A stretch of DNA of 64,000 nt from Phyllobacterium brassicacearum (GCF_003010955.1 NZ_PGGO01000002.1:372001-436000), one strand, 5' to 3'. Shown: positions 1 to 9,054, counted from the first letter of the stretch. Program-made: numbers and translations. The notes: a model not told the origin generated them from the letters alone.

Positions 1-141
1 CCATTTCTACAGGGCTTCTGGCCGGTCATGCAGCTTTATCTGCAGATCGACCGCGGCATCGCGGCGGCCAATCTTGACACGCGCGCTCAACTCGTGACCC
101 AGGAGACGGTCGTAAACGTCGGCAAGCGCTTCGAGAACTGA
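1..141 (+). CDS. Sugar ABC transporter substrate-binding protein, C-terminal end (partial)
   Basis: Frame 1 is open from the window edge to a TGA at 139-141 and encodes 46 residues rich in small hydrophobics, ending in GKRFEN. The tail style (a region beginning PFLQGFWPVMQ, then VTQETVVNVGKR) matches the C-terminus of periplasmic ribose/xylose-type binding proteins, although the fragment is too short to prove the family alone. The assignment rests largely on context: the next two genes encode a CUT2-type permease and its ATPase on the same strand, 85 bp downstream, which is the usual binding protein-permease-ATPase order. The N-terminus lies outside the window. Confidence 0.6.
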   Translation, partial: PFLQGFWPVMQLYLQIDRGIAAANLDTRAQLVTQETVVNVGKRFEN

Positions 142-226
142 TGCACCTCGGAATGTCCCAGATCAACGTGGGAGGCTGCGTGTCCTCCCACAGCATGCTA
201 CGACCTGGAAGTCGGATCGAAGAGCA

Positions 227-2482
227 ATGGCGCGTGGAGCGATGACAGGCCTCGGCCCCGCACCGTCTCAAATCGCCGGCGGCTGGGAGGCGGGACTTCT
301 TGCACTGCTCTTGCTGCTTTATCTTGGTGGAGCAGTTGTTAATCCCGCATTCTTCGGGTCGACTGAGGCGTTCCATGCCGTGTTACGGGACACGTCGCGC
401 GTTGCCATAATCGCTGTTGGAATGACTTTCGTCATCATCAACAAGGACCTCGATCTCTCGGTCGGCTCGACGTATGGTCTCATCGCCGTCGTTTTTGCAA
501 GGCTCTATGCGCCGAGTTTTCTCGATCTTGACGTGGTTACGTCTGTGGTTGTCTGTATTCTTCTCGGCATTGTGATCGGCCTCACCAACGGCGTCCTCGT
601 CACAAACCTAAAGGTTCCAGCGTTTATCGCCACCCTGACAATTCTGTTCATTGGTCGCGGGTTTGTGCTTGCACTCACGCATGGCCAGTCGATTTACTAT
701 CCCGAAAAGGCAAAAGAATATCCGCTGTTTTTCCACCTCGGCGAGACTAACCAGTTCGGCTTCAACAACCAGATCGTGATCTTCGTCGCTGTTGCCGCAA
801 TTGGCGCCCTTGTGCTGGCAAAGACGCGCTGGGGTTATGAAACCTTCGCTACCGGTGGCAACGAACAGGCGGCGGTCTACGCCGGCATACCGACGAACTG
901 GGTGCGGATCCGTGCTTATTTGATCTCGTCACTCTGCGCTACGCTGGCTGGTTTGCTATCGGCTACCCAGGACAAGGGCGTCACACCCCTTTATGGCGTC
1001 AGTGGTGAGTTGACCGTCATCGCCGCGGTAATCATAGGTGGCGCCTCGATTCTCGGTGGCAGGGGCCGTGTGATCGGATCATGCCTTGGCGCGACGCTGG
1101 TCGTCCTGCTCGACAAGGTGTTGCGTGAGGGGTGGCCGATCACGCGCGTCATCAGGATCGGCGACGATGACGTGACGGTCAATGCGATCTACTCCCTCCC
1201 TGTTGGCGCGGTGCCGGTCTTCCTCGGGTTAGTGCTGGTCATCGCGGTACTCATTGAGCCTCATCTCATTCGACGCCAGCTTGCGGCGCGTTTCTGGTCA
1301 TGGCTCCTCGGCAAGCCAGCGCCGCCTGCCTACGAGACCGGCGGAATCGCGCTCGAAGGGGTTCAGACCAAGGGCGCGAGAATGACGGACATAACGGTAT
1401 CAGAAACACAACTCGGCAGGTTTTTTGGACGACGAGATTCGCTCGCCATCGTTCTGACTGTTTTGCTATGGCTTACGGGTGTGGTTCTCAGACCCGATTA
1501 TTGGTGGAACCTTTCGAACACCTTTGCCATTTTGCTCAACTATTCCGAACTGGCGTTGATCACCATCGGGCTAACCTATGTTATCGCGGCCGGCGATATC
1601 GATCTCTCTGTTGGAGCGGTCCTTGCATTGGCCGGGAGCACCGCCGCCTACTTCCTGAAGGTTCTCGGAGCGGACCCCTTCACTTCGGTCGCGATGGGCT
1701 TGCTCGCCGGGATGGCCGCCGGACTTTTCAATGCTGTCGTGACAGTCGGTTTCAAGCTACCGGCATTTATTGTCACGCTTGGCATGTTCTATATCGCGCG
1801 CGGCCTTGCCGCCTGGTTCGTTGCCGGCCAGCAGCTCACCGGATGGCCCGAGGGCTATAACCTGCTCGGCCGCAAAGTGAATGACATCCTCCTGCACTTC
1901 CAAATCTCGCTGCCACCCGGAATCCTTCGCACGATAGCCGAGGTGGTCAGCGTTCAGACGATCTGGATGTTTTTCATTGCACTTATCGCTGGCATCGTGC
2001 TCGCTTATACGCCATTCGGGCAGAAAGTCTTTGCCACCGGCGGCAACATCCGCGCCGCTGCCTATGCCGGCATCAATGTAAGCCGGGTGCGCTTCATCTC
2101 CCTCATGTTCGCAGCGTTCTGCGCAACCATGACTGGCATTATCAATGTCGCATATTTTCGTAGCTTCAATCCGGTCGCCGGCCAATATCGCGAACTGGAC
2201 GCCATTGCCTCCGTCATCATTGGCGGCGGATCGATCTTCGGAGGTTACGGTACCATCATCGGCGCACTTGCCGGCGCCGCCGTGATCACTCTTGTTCGGG
2301 CGCTCCTGCAGCTCAACGTCCAAGGCTTCAGCATGCCGCAACACTGGATCAACGTGTTCATCGGCGTCATCCTCATCATAGCGGTGCTGATCGATATCTG
2401 GGTGCGCAATGCCAATATTTTCGGGCGCCTGCGAAACCGCATCGCAAAGGGCGCCACAACACCGGAAACCACTCATGGCTGA
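227..2482 (+). CDS. CUT2-family sugar ABC transporter permease, two permease domains fused
   Basis: This 751-residue membrane protein contains two complete RbsC/FrcC-type permeases in tandem. Domain 1 covers about residues 1-370 and domain 2 about 386-751. Each carries the family landmarks once: a D(L/I)DLSVG motif, a KxPAFI(A/V)TL segment, an FATGGN motif and an IIGG(A/G)SI(L/F)GG loop. CUT2 permeases are usually single-domain proteins of about 320-350 residues acting as homo- or heterodimers. The junction holds an internal ATG at 1382 where a separate second permease gene would naturally start, so the protein probably arose from two adjacent genes by loss of a stop. Start is uncertain: ATG 227 or in-frame ATG 242, both with close purine-rich stretches upstream. 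Its 3' end overlaps the ATPase start by 8 nt, indicating coupled translation. Substrate unknown, probably a pentose or hexose. Confidence 0.9.
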   Translation: MARGAMTGLGPAPSQIAGGWEAGLLALLLLLYLGGAVVNPAFFGSTEAFHAVLRDTSRVAIIAVGMTFVIINKDLDLSVGSTYGLIAVVFARLYAPSFLDLDVVTSVVVCILLGIVIGLTNGVLVTNLKVPAFIATLTILFIGRGFVLALTHGQSIYYPEKAKEYPLFFHLGETNQFGFNNQIVIFVAVAAIGALVLAKTRWGYETFATGGNEQAAVYAGIPTNWVRIRAYLISSLCATLAGLLSATQDKGVTPLYGVSGELTVIAAVIIGGASILGGRGRVIGSCLGATLVVLLDKVLREGWPITRVIRIGDDDVTVNAIYSLPVGAVPVFLGLVLVIAVLIEPHLIRRQLAARFWSWLLGKPAPPAYETGGIALEGVQTKGARMTDITVSETQLGRFFGRRDSLAIVLTVLLWLTGVVLRPDYWWNLSNTFAILLNYSELALITIGLTYVIAAGDIDLSVGAVLALAGSTAAYFLKVLGADPFTSVAMGLLAGMAAGLFNAVVTVGFKLPAFIVTLGMFYIARGLAAWFVAGQQLTGWPEGYNLLGRKVNDILLHFQISLPPGILRTIAEVVSVQTIWMFFIALIAGIVLAYTPFGQKVFATGGNIRAAAYAGINVSRVRFISLMFAAFCATMTGIINVAYFRSFNPVAGQYRELDAIASVIIGGGSIFGGYGTIIGALAGAAVITLVRALLQLNVQGFSMPQHWINVFIGVILIIAVLIDIWVRNANIFGRLRNRIAKGATTPETTHG

Positions 2483-3257
2483 CACGACGCAACCCGAGCC
2501 GATCATCGAAATGCGGGGCATCGAAAAAGCCTTCGGCGCCGTGCAGGCGCTCCGCAATGTTGACCTTCAGCTCTATCCTGGCGAGATCCTTGGCCTTGTC
2601 GGTGACAACTCGGCCGGCAAATCGACACTTATGAAGATCCTCACGGGCGCATATCAACGCGATGCGGGTGAAATCCTCGTTGCCGGACAATCCGTACACT
2701 TCAAGAGCCCACACGAAAGCCGCGACGCCGGTATCGAGATGATCTATCAGGATTTCGCGCTCTGCGGAAACATGGACGTTGGTCAGAACGTCTTCCTCGG
2801 CCGCTGGCCGCGCAAAGGCTTCTTTGTCAATTGGCGGAAGATGTATGCGGACGCTGACAAGGTGCTGAAACGGCTTAAGGTCGATGTTAACTCCGTGTAT
2901 CAAAAGGTCGAAAGCCTGTCGGGTGGCCGCCAGCAATCCGTGGCGATCGCGCGCGCCATCTCGTTCGAGCCCCGTGTTGTGATCCTCGACGAGCCGACCG
3001 CCAACCTTTCCGTGATGGCGACCGAGCGCCTGCTCGAAACCATGCTGGAACTGAAAAAGCAGGGTGTTGCCCAGATAATCATCTCGCACCGGCTCGTCGA
3101 CATTTTCGCAGTGGGCGATCGCGTCATGGTGCTTAAGCGCGGCGAGTATGTCGGCGACCGCTACATCAAAGATACCGACGAGCATGAGGTTCTCGAGATT
3201 ATCGTTTCCGGTACACGAGAGCATGCGCTTACGGCCGATGCAGCGAGGGAGATCTGA
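2475..3257 (+). CDS. Sugar ABC transporter ATP-binding protein (single-domain CUT2/FrcA type)
   Basis: A cytoplasmic ATPase of 260 residues that energises the adjacent fused permease. Visible motifs are Walker A GDNSAGKST (about residues 42-50), the signature LSGGRQQ (about 148), Walker B VVILDEPTAN (about 168) and a switch histidine in IISHRL. The length and single nucleotide-binding domain match FrcA-like proteins rather than the double-domain RbsA type. The Walker A serine replaces the glycine usual in this subfamily (GDNGAGKST), a mild change. An upstream extension is open to 2409, but ATG 2475 gives the normal N-terminus (MADTTQPEPI) and the standard 8-nt overlap with the permease gene, so it is preferred. 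Confidence 0.93.
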   Translation: MADTTQPEPIIEMRGIEKAFGAVQALRNVDLQLYPGEILGLVGDNSAGKSTLMKILTGAYQRDAGEILVAGQSVHFKSPHESRDAGIEMIYQDFALCGNMDVGQNVFLGRWPRKGFFVNWRKMYADADKVLKRLKVDVNSVYQKVESLSGGRQQSVAIARAISFEPRVVILDEPTANLSVMATERLLETMLELKKQGVAQIIISHRLVDIFAVGDRVMVLKRGEYVGDRYIKDTDEHEVLEIIVSGTREHALTADAAREI

Positions 3258-3307
3258 CCCTTCCTGGATTGGTTTTCCAACCGCTTTTGTTCACACTCGA
3301 GTTTCTC

Positions 3308-3341
3308 GCGTATCATACGCATATCCCGCTCATTTGAGCGG
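3308..3341. repeat. Two adjacent perfect palindromes after the sugar transporter
   Basis: GCGTAT-C-ATACGC at 3308-3320 and CCGCTCA-TT-TGAGCGG at 3326-3341 lie 5 bp apart in the 257-bp gap after the ABC ATPase gene. Neither is followed by a T-run, so they are not a convincing intrinsic terminator. They could be an operator pair or part of a dispersed palindromic element. The rest of 3258-3514 shows no supported gene. Confidence 0.4.
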
Positions 3342-3610
3342 CGCGCGGCGTCGACTCAATTCCAGCCTGCTCCGCCACAACAATCTTTCGTGTAACAACG
3401 TTCCGTTATTCCTCCAGAAATTATCCTCGTCGCGCACATCGCATGTCAAAGTTAATGGCCAAGAGTTGCAATTGGTGACAGATTTCGATCAGCGATCCAG
3501 GTAGCGGATGTAGCATGAAGCGCACACGACTTTCGAATTTCCTCCGGCAGCGACGCTTGATCCGAAAACTCGCCCGCCGGTCGGCCCGTCGAAGTGGAAC
3601 CGAGACATGG

Positions 3611-3793
3611 ATGTATCGTGACCATGTTTGCACCATCGCCATGGATGCAAACAGTGGTCTGTTTGTTGAAGGAATTGCAGGCATCGATCACGGCCCAACC
3701 CTTTCCGCCGCAAACGCGGACGAATTACGGATAGCCATCCATGATGCTGTCGATGCCTATTTGATCGCTGGCGAGGCCGATAGGGCAAATTGA
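3611..3793 (+). CDS. HicB-like antitoxin-domain protein, short
   Basis: Sixty residues from ATG 3611 resemble the partial-RNase-H fold of HicB antitoxins: an initial Tyr-containing strand, D-x-x-x-GLFVEGIAGI, a THxGPTLSAANADEL stretch and a C-terminal helix with AVDAYL. There is no C-terminal DNA-binding domain and no HicA toxin gene next to it, so this is either a solitary HicB-like domain or a remnant. The frame is open further upstream to ATG 3515, which would add 32 arginine-rich residues that do not look like the family; I therefore prefer the internal start, without certainty. Role in the cell unknown. Confidence 0.5.
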   Translation: MYRDHVCTIAMDANSGLFVEGIAGIDHGPTLSAANADELRIAIHDAVDAYLIAGEADRAN

Positions 3794-3886
3794 CCATTAA
3801 TGGGTGCCATTGCAGCCGGCCCGGCCGCAGCCTTGCCTGGTACACGATAGTTAACACATTAACGGCGATCGTGGCCAGAACCGCGT

Positions 3887-4819
3887 CTATTTGTTCGCCT
3901 GCGCAATCGCACGGATCACCTCATCGATATTGTGCGGTTCGATATCGAGTTCCTTCAGGCCCGGGAGATCGAGGGCTGCCACATTGTCATGACGCATGAG
4001 ATCGATCTGGTTGCGCGTGAGGGGAACTGCCGGAAGGAATTCCGCCACCCGGGCCAAAACGTTCCAGACCTCAAAGGGGATCGGTAACGGCCGGATCTTT
4101 ACATCGAGTTGTCGGGCGATGTCCCGGACCAATTCCTCATAGGTGAAGACTCGCGGGCCGCCGAACTCGAAGATAGAGGAACCTCCGGCCCCGTTGCGGT
4201 CGATCAGATGGCCGATGGCTTCCGCAACGTCTCCCACATAGACCGGTTGAAGCCGTGTCCCCCCGTTCCCAAACAGCGGATAGACCGGCAGTACGCGTAT
4301 CAGCCTGACAAGCGTAGTAAGGAAAGTGTCGTCCGGTCCCGTCATGACAGACGGACGGATGATGACGCCTGGAAAGGTGCTCGCCACCGCTTGTTCTCCT
4401 CGCCCCCGTGCCCGGATGTAACTCGATTCCGATCGGGGGTCGGAGCCGATCCCCGATATGTGAATAAACTGCTCAACACTGCTATTGCGCGACGCTGCAG
4501 CGAGATCCGCCGCTGCCGTCACATGCACACGCTCAAATGTTCGGTTTCCGTGTTCGACATAAAGGCTGACGGCGTTAACAACAGTCTTCGAACCGGCGAC
4601 GGCCAAGGCCACCGAGGCGGGATCAAGGATATCCGCCCGGACGGCTTCCGGAGCCCTTGTATCCGACGAAAAGCGTGCGGCCACCTGATCCGGGTGCCGG
4701 GATACGGCACGGACGGTGAAGTCTTTTTCGAGGAGCCGTCTGACGATCCTGCGGCCCAGAAAGCCGGTTCCGCCGAAGACGGTGACAATACGTTCTGAGA
4801 TCGAGCGGTCACTATTCAT
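3887..4819 (-). CDS. NAD(P)-binding protein of the complex I NDUFA9 / atypical SDR family
   Basis: A 310-residue atypical short-chain dehydrogenase-like protein. The N-terminal Rossmann motif VFGGTGFLGRRIVRRLL is clear, followed by DILDP, a VVNAVSLY strand, the HISGIGSD segment, IIRPS and a C-terminal substrate-like domain. These are hallmarks of the NDUFA9-like group that, in alphaproteobacteria, is often labelled a complex I assembly or NAD-binding protein; most lack the catalytic Tyr-x-x-x-Lys and are not proven enzymes. An upstream ATG at 4834 would add five residues, but it sits in the GGAGG ribosome-binding site that is correctly spaced from ATG 4819, so 4819 is chosen. It stands alone on this strand. 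Confidence 0.85.
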   Translation of the reverse strand: MNSDRSISERIVTVFGGTGFLGRRIVRRLLEKDFTVRAVSRHPDQVAARFSSDTRAPEAVRADILDPASVALAVAGSKTVVNAVSLYVEHGNRTFERVHVTAAADLAAASRNSSVEQFIHISGIGSDPRSESSYIRARGRGEQAVASTFPGVIIRPSVMTGPDDTFLTTLVRLIRVLPVYPLFGNGGTRLQPVYVGDVAEAIGHLIDRNGAGGSSIFEFGGPRVFTYEELVRDIARQLDVKIRPLPIPFEVWNVLARVAEFLPAVPLTRNQIDLMRHDNVAALDLPGLKELDIEPHNIDEVIRAIAQANK

Positions 4820-4936
4820 CTGTGTGGCCTCCATTGGGCGGGCATATGCCGTCAGGGATAGTCGGGGCCCAATGATTGGTCGGGCACAAAGTCAGGCGGG
4901 ATCACCGGAGTGATGCCTGCGTTGCGAGGACAAATC

Positions 4937-4957
4937 TCATGAAACCGGGTTTCATGA
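4937..4957. promoter_or_regulatory. Perfect 21-bp palindrome, candidate operator
   Basis: TCATGAAACC-G-GGTTTCATGA is a perfect 10-1-10 palindrome about 120 bp upstream of the NDUFA9-like gene on the minus strand. Its length and perfection suggest a binding site for a dimeric regulator. No regulator gene is adjacent, and the target gene is not certain because a decayed methyltransferase gene begins on the plus strand 230 bp away. Confidence 0.5.
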
Positions 4958-5189
4958 CGCCCTCCAATGTCAGATCCTGATTAACTTCCCTAACTGGTGC
5001 GAGCCCGGTTTGTTCCAGAGCTCACGACTCGTAGTTTCATGGCGATGGTTCATCGAAATCGCAAAGGTGACCATGGGCGCCGATGCGCTGGAGCAACGAC
5101 TGTTTGCACAGAGACAAGAACAAAAAATCCTCGTCATGGATTCAATGCCTCGGCTATCAATGCAAAACCTTGATTGAGTCACGGCGAAG

Positions 5190-5500
5190 CACCACCGGAA
5201 ACTCCCGTTGACATTCTTCAGCAAGACCGCGACCGCTACGCCGCCCCGGTGGATCCCGACATCGAAATTGTTGGTGTCGATCCGGAGGAATCGCGCGGTA
5301 TCTTATGCGGTGGACGCAGGCTGCTCGATGCCGGCGTTGCGACCAACTTCGAGAAACGAGAGCTGGCGGCACAAGATGTTACGGCGATCGAAAACGCCGA
5401 TCTGATCATTTCGACGGGATGCGTCGGCTATGTTACGGAGATTTCGCTGGAACTCCTCGACCCCGACAACGGCACCTGGATGGCGCATTGCAGCGGAGCC
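5190..5500 (+). pseudogene. Class I SAM-dependent methyltransferase remnant
   Basis: The frame around 5174-5575 encodes a partial methyltransferase core: EIVGVD (post-motif strand with acidic SAM contact), LLDAGVATNFEKREL and ADLIISTGCVGYVTE. Between 5281 and 5335 the expected helix is readable only in another frame (NRAVSYAVDAG), after which the first frame resumes. This indicates a pair of compensating frameshifts. The family usually continues well beyond the GYVTE region; here the protein breaks off near MAHC and runs into the 3' end of the opposing SRPBCC gene. The N-terminal SAM-binding loop is also not seen upstream. A decayed, truncated gene is the best reading. Confidence 0.55.
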
Positions 5501-5522
5501 GGAAATATCGAAGCGACATTCT

Positions 5523-5990
5523 TCAGGTATCACCGGCCAGGCGATGCACCAGACCTCGTCGACCGCGCTCCATGACAACTGCATGGTTCCAACTGAAGAC
5601 AGGCTTCAGGATGAATGAAAGTCTGATCATCCAGGGCTTCGTGACCTTGACGATCCAGTCATAGCGCACATTGCATTTCAAGCCCTTGGGTTGCAACGTC
5701 CGTCGGCCGACGCCCTCGAGTTCGCCGTACGCTCTCCCCTCGATGATCGACAGCGGTTCTATCCTGATCGTTTCCATTTCGAAGGCCAGGTCATACGGTA
5801 GTGCAGTGGACCACTTCATCCGACGGACGGTACCGATGCCGAACTCGTCGCCTTCGCGCACAATGGTAACCTGCTTTACCGAGGGCCACCAGTCCGGCCA
5901 GGTCTCGGGCGTGTTCAGCACCCGCCAAACCTCCTCGACCGAAGCATCGATGGTCCATGTCGTCACAAGATGAAACTCGGCCGATGACAT
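5523..5990 (-). CDS. SRPBCC / START-like fold family protein
   Basis: A protein of 155 residues with the typical START-like beginning: a strand ending in TTWTIDASVEEVW, then the helix-loop NTPETWPDWWPSV, then antiparallel strands and a final long helix. Proteins of this group form a hydrophobic cavity and include polyketide cyclases and lipid or stress-related binding proteins; the ligand cannot be predicted. The gene is monocistronic and its 3' end meets the decayed methyltransferase from the opposite strand. No signal peptide is present, so it is probably cytoplasmic. Confidence 0.8.
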   Translation of the reverse strand: MSSAEFHLVTTWTIDASVEEVWRVLNTPETWPDWWPSVKQVTIVREGDEFGIGTVRRMKWSTALPYDLAFEMETIRIEPLSIIEGRAYGELEGVGRRTLQPKGLKCNVRYDWIVKVTKPWMIRLSFILKPVFSWNHAVVMERGRRGLVHRLAGDT

Positions 5991-6399
5991 CGCAAATCCC
6001 TTCTGGTACGCGAAGGCATGACACCACTGCTTTCGTCTGAAGCGTCATCCTGACCCCGGTTACTCATTTGATCCAGCCTGATGGCAGACAACGTCTCTCC
6101 ACATCTCTGAAGCGAGCCTTCAACAGCCTACTGGGACAGGCAACTGTGTGCCCATTAATCTATGGTTTCCCATCTCGATAATGGCATCGGCGAATTGGCG
6201 AAGCGCAAAACTCCCCCGATACGGTTGCGCGCCTTTGTGGTAACTGAAATTGCGTCTCCACAATTGCCCGCGAACAACAGAGTGCATTTGTGGTGCGAAG
6301 CCCTGCCTGTCAGTCGATGCCTTTGTTACGCCAAAAGTGTAGAGATCATCGACGTCTCCTGGTCTATGATCGATGCATTGCCACAATAGGACGGGTTTT

Positions 6400-6834
6400 A
6401 TGAGAGCACGGATCAAATGGGTGGAAGATCGGACCTTCATCGGCGAGTCTGGGAGCGGCCACAAGGTCGTACTGGGGACGGCCCCAGGGCCGGAGGGACG
6501 AACGCCGGGGCCGAGTCCCATGGAGCTGGTACTGATCGGCACTGGAGGCTGTTCGGCCTTTGATGTTGTCCACATCCTGGAAAAAGGCCGCGAGGCGATC
6601 GAGGACTGCGTCGTCGAAATCGACGCAGAACGTGCTGAGCAGGACCCGAAAGTCTTTATCCGCATTCATATGCACTTCATCGTCAAAGGGCGTGGTCTGG
6701 CTACGAACAAGGTCGAGCGTGCCATCTCATTGTCGGTCGAAAAATACTGCTCCGCGTCGGCGATGCTGGCCAAGACTGCCACGATCACCCATGACTTTGT
6801 GGTTGTCGACACCGCTGCACCGACTGAGTCCTAG
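6400..6834 (+). CDS. OsmC/YhfA-family peroxiredoxin-like protein
   Basis: A 144-residue OsmC-family protein. The two conserved cysteines that form the thiol peroxidase site are present, one in GTGGCSAFDVV (about residue 51) and one in KYCSASAML (about 116). The sequence PGPSPMELVLIGTGGCS is a strong family signature and is closest in style to the YhfA branch. Start ATG 6400 is preferred to the upstream ATG 6373 because AGGA lies 8 nt before it and the protein then begins MRARIKWVED, as in relatives. It is expected to reduce organic hydroperoxides in the cytoplasm. No operon partner; the 330 bp after it hold no supported gene. Confidence 0.9.
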   Translation: MRARIKWVEDRTFIGESGSGHKVVLGTAPGPEGRTPGPSPMELVLIGTGGCSAFDVVHILEKGREAIEDCVVEIDAERAEQDPKVFIRIHMHFIVKGRGLATNKVERAISLSVEKYCSASAMLAKTATITHDFVVVDTAAPTES

Positions 6835-7163
6835 TGCCACGAAGATGGGCATTGAACGGGCGATTTCGTCAATGCCGGGTTTGGACACGTATCGTCAAAA
6901 GCCGAACAACGGCCACCCTGCGTCTACGTGTTGGCGACCGGCGCGCTGTCTTCACAGAGGACGGCGGCGTTGTCATGTCTGGATGAGTTTGACGGGCGGC
7001 CGTTTCGCCCTAGGCTCCGGAGGCACCATCAAGCCGGGACTGGCGAACCGATCACTTGAGGATTAGGCCAGTCGCAGATCAATATGTGTTGAGTTCCCTC
7101 TTACGTGCGAAACGCAATACACTCCTCCGTGGTTTCGAGATACCGCCGAAGGAAGAAGAGATT

Positions 7164-8744
7164 TTGTATTTCCACCGCACCATACTGCTCACCGTCGCCC
7201 TTACGCTTCTGGCTATACCGGCCTCGTCGCAAGAAAATGCACGGCCAGACGTTGGCGCAGACAGCCACAATGCAATTACCCGGCAATCTCCGAAACCATC
7301 CTCTCCCGAAGATGACGCGGCGTCGGGCATTCTTGGGCATCTTCCAGCAGACTCGGTTACCAACCGCGTGTTAAAGATCAGGACGGGGGAACTTGCCTAT
7401 ACAGCAACGGCCGGCACAATCAGCCTTTTCGGACAAGATGGAACGCTGTCCGCCAAATTGTTCTATACCGCCTATGTCGCACGCGACAGGCAACCTGATC
7501 GCCCGCTCACGTTTGCGTTCAATGGCGGACCGGGAGCTGCGTCGGCTTACCTCCACCTTGGGCTCGCCGGGCCACGCATCCTCGTCTTTGGCCCGAACGG
7601 CCGGGATGGTACCAATCCGACACTCATCGATAATCCAGATAGCTGGTTGGAGTTTACTGATCTTGTGCTTATCGATCCGGTCGGCACGGGCTGGAGTCGA
7701 GCCACGAGCGACAGTGTCGCTTCGGGTTTCTATGGAGTTGACAAGGATGCGCAGAGCATTGCCAAGGCGATCGCGCTTTACGTCACTTACAATGAGCGCG
7801 CGGCCTCGCCAAAATACTTGCTTGGCGAGAGCTACGGCGGTTTTCGCGCGGCAAAGGTCGCTTCTGCCCTCAAGGATGGCCAGGGCATGCTCGTCTCGGG
7901 AATTATCATGCTGTCGCCGCTTATCGAAGGGCAGCTCTTGTTCGGGGAGAGGCAGTATCCACTTTGGGCCGCCCTTCAACTGCCCTCTCTCGTGGCGGCC
8001 GAGTTGGAACGCCGGAACGCCTTCAAACTGAAAGTAATCGAGGACGCGGAACGGTTCGCCATGACCGAATACCTTGTGACGCTTGCCGGGCCTGAACCGT
8101 CGGGAAACAAGGCAAAGGCCTTTTACGCACGGATTTCCCAGTTGACCGGCATACCCGAGGCCGTAGTGAGCCGCACGCGTGGCTTTCTCGGCGACGCCTA
8201 TATCAAGCATTCACGGAGTGACGAATTCGAAGTGGTCAGTCCCTACGATGCATCTTTTGCCGTTGCAGACCCCTATCCTGAATCCGACGCCAATCAAAGC
8301 AACGATCCCGTTCTCGACGGATTTACACGCGCCTACGGTGCGGCCTTTGCCAGCTATGCCCGCAATGAACTGGGTTTCAAGACCGAAATGACTTACACGC
8401 TGCTCGCGAACGACGTCAATGATCGATGGGAGTGGGGTCGTCGCGGGAAAAACGGCGGCACGCGAACACAGGCAAGCGCGACCAGCGATATTCGCGACCT
8501 GCTCTCGCTCATACCGTCATTTCGATTGATGGTGGCGCAGGGATATAGTGATGCGATTACGCCTTACGGAATGAACAAATACGTGATCGACCATTTGCCC
8601 TCGACACTCGCGGCCGGCCGGGTCGACCTTAAGCTCTATCGCGGCGGGCATATGTTCTATACGCGACCAAGTTCCCGGCAAGCACTGAGCGCAGATGCAA
8701 GAGACTTCTTCGCCGCAAGGTCCGAAAATATCCAAGGGGAATAG
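7164..8744 (+). CDS. Secreted S10-family serine carboxypeptidase-like protein
   Basis: A predicted exported peptidase of 526 residues. The alpha/beta-hydrolase features of family S10 are all visible: FNGGPGAAS (oxyanion region), nucleophile serine in GESYGG (about residue 222), catalytic aspartate in GYSDAITPYG (about 462) and histidine in GGHMFY (about 496). The frame is open from ATG 7056, but the best start is TTG 7164: it follows a GGAAGAAGAG ribosome-binding site and produces a classical signal peptide with cleavage near ASSQ-EN. S10 enzymes remove C-terminal residues from peptides at acidic pH. The gene stands alone and is followed by a hairpin at 8771-8800. Confidence 0.88.
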   Translation: MYFHRTILLTVALTLLAIPASSQENARPDVGADSHNAITRQSPKPSSPEDDAASGILGHLPADSVTNRVLKIRTGELAYTATAGTISLFGQDGTLSAKLFYTAYVARDRQPDRPLTFAFNGGPGAASAYLHLGLAGPRILVFGPNGRDGTNPTLIDNPDSWLEFTDLVLIDPVGTGWSRATSDSVASGFYGVDKDAQSIAKAIALYVTYNERAASPKYLLGESYGGFRAAKVASALKDGQGMLVSGIIMLSPLIEGQLLFGERQYPLWAALQLPSLVAAELERRNAFKLKVIEDAERFAMTEYLVTLAGPEPSGNKAKAFYARISQLTGIPEAVVSRTRGFLGDAYIKHSRSDEFEVVSPYDASFAVADPYPESDANQSNDPVLDGFTRAYGAAFASYARNELGFKTEMTYTLLANDVNDRWEWGRRGKNGGTRTQASATSDIRDLLSLIPSFRLMVAQGYSDAITPYGMNKYVIDHLPSTLAAGRVDLKLYRGGHMFYTRPSSRQALSADARDFFAARSENIQGE

Positions 8745-8770
8745 TGAAGACGTGGCGTCGTGAGAAACCG

Positions 8771-8800
8771 TCTATCTCCGGATGATTGCCAGGAGATAGA
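8771..8800 (+). terminator. Hairpin after the carboxypeptidase gene, possible terminator
   Basis: TCTATCTCC (8771-8779) and GGAGATAGA (8792-8800) form a perfect 9-bp stem with a 12-nt loop, starting 26 nt after the stop of the S10 peptidase gene. No T-run follows, so Rho-independent action is doubtful. The remaining sequence up to 9054 has no visible gene. Confidence 0.35.
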
Positions 8801-9054
8801 CAACACGTCGACCGCAATAACTGGTTTGCAACGGACGATGCAGCGGCTGAAGCGGATTCCGAATCGGATATAACCGGGGCGAGGTCAAGGCGGTGCCGTC
8901 AATCCAGCAATCGCTCCGCAACGGCCGGGCTGGAGAAATTTTGCATCGTTGGGTGCTGCATATAGATTGTAAGCCCGCTATCTCAGTTTTTAACGAGTCA
9001 TCATTCCGCGACTCATAAGCTGGGGCAACAAGTTCGGAGGAAGAGGAAAAGTAG

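Noticed and set aside
4109-4798. 229-codon open frame on the plus strand
   Set aside because: Antisense to the NDUFA9-like gene, with unlike-protein composition.
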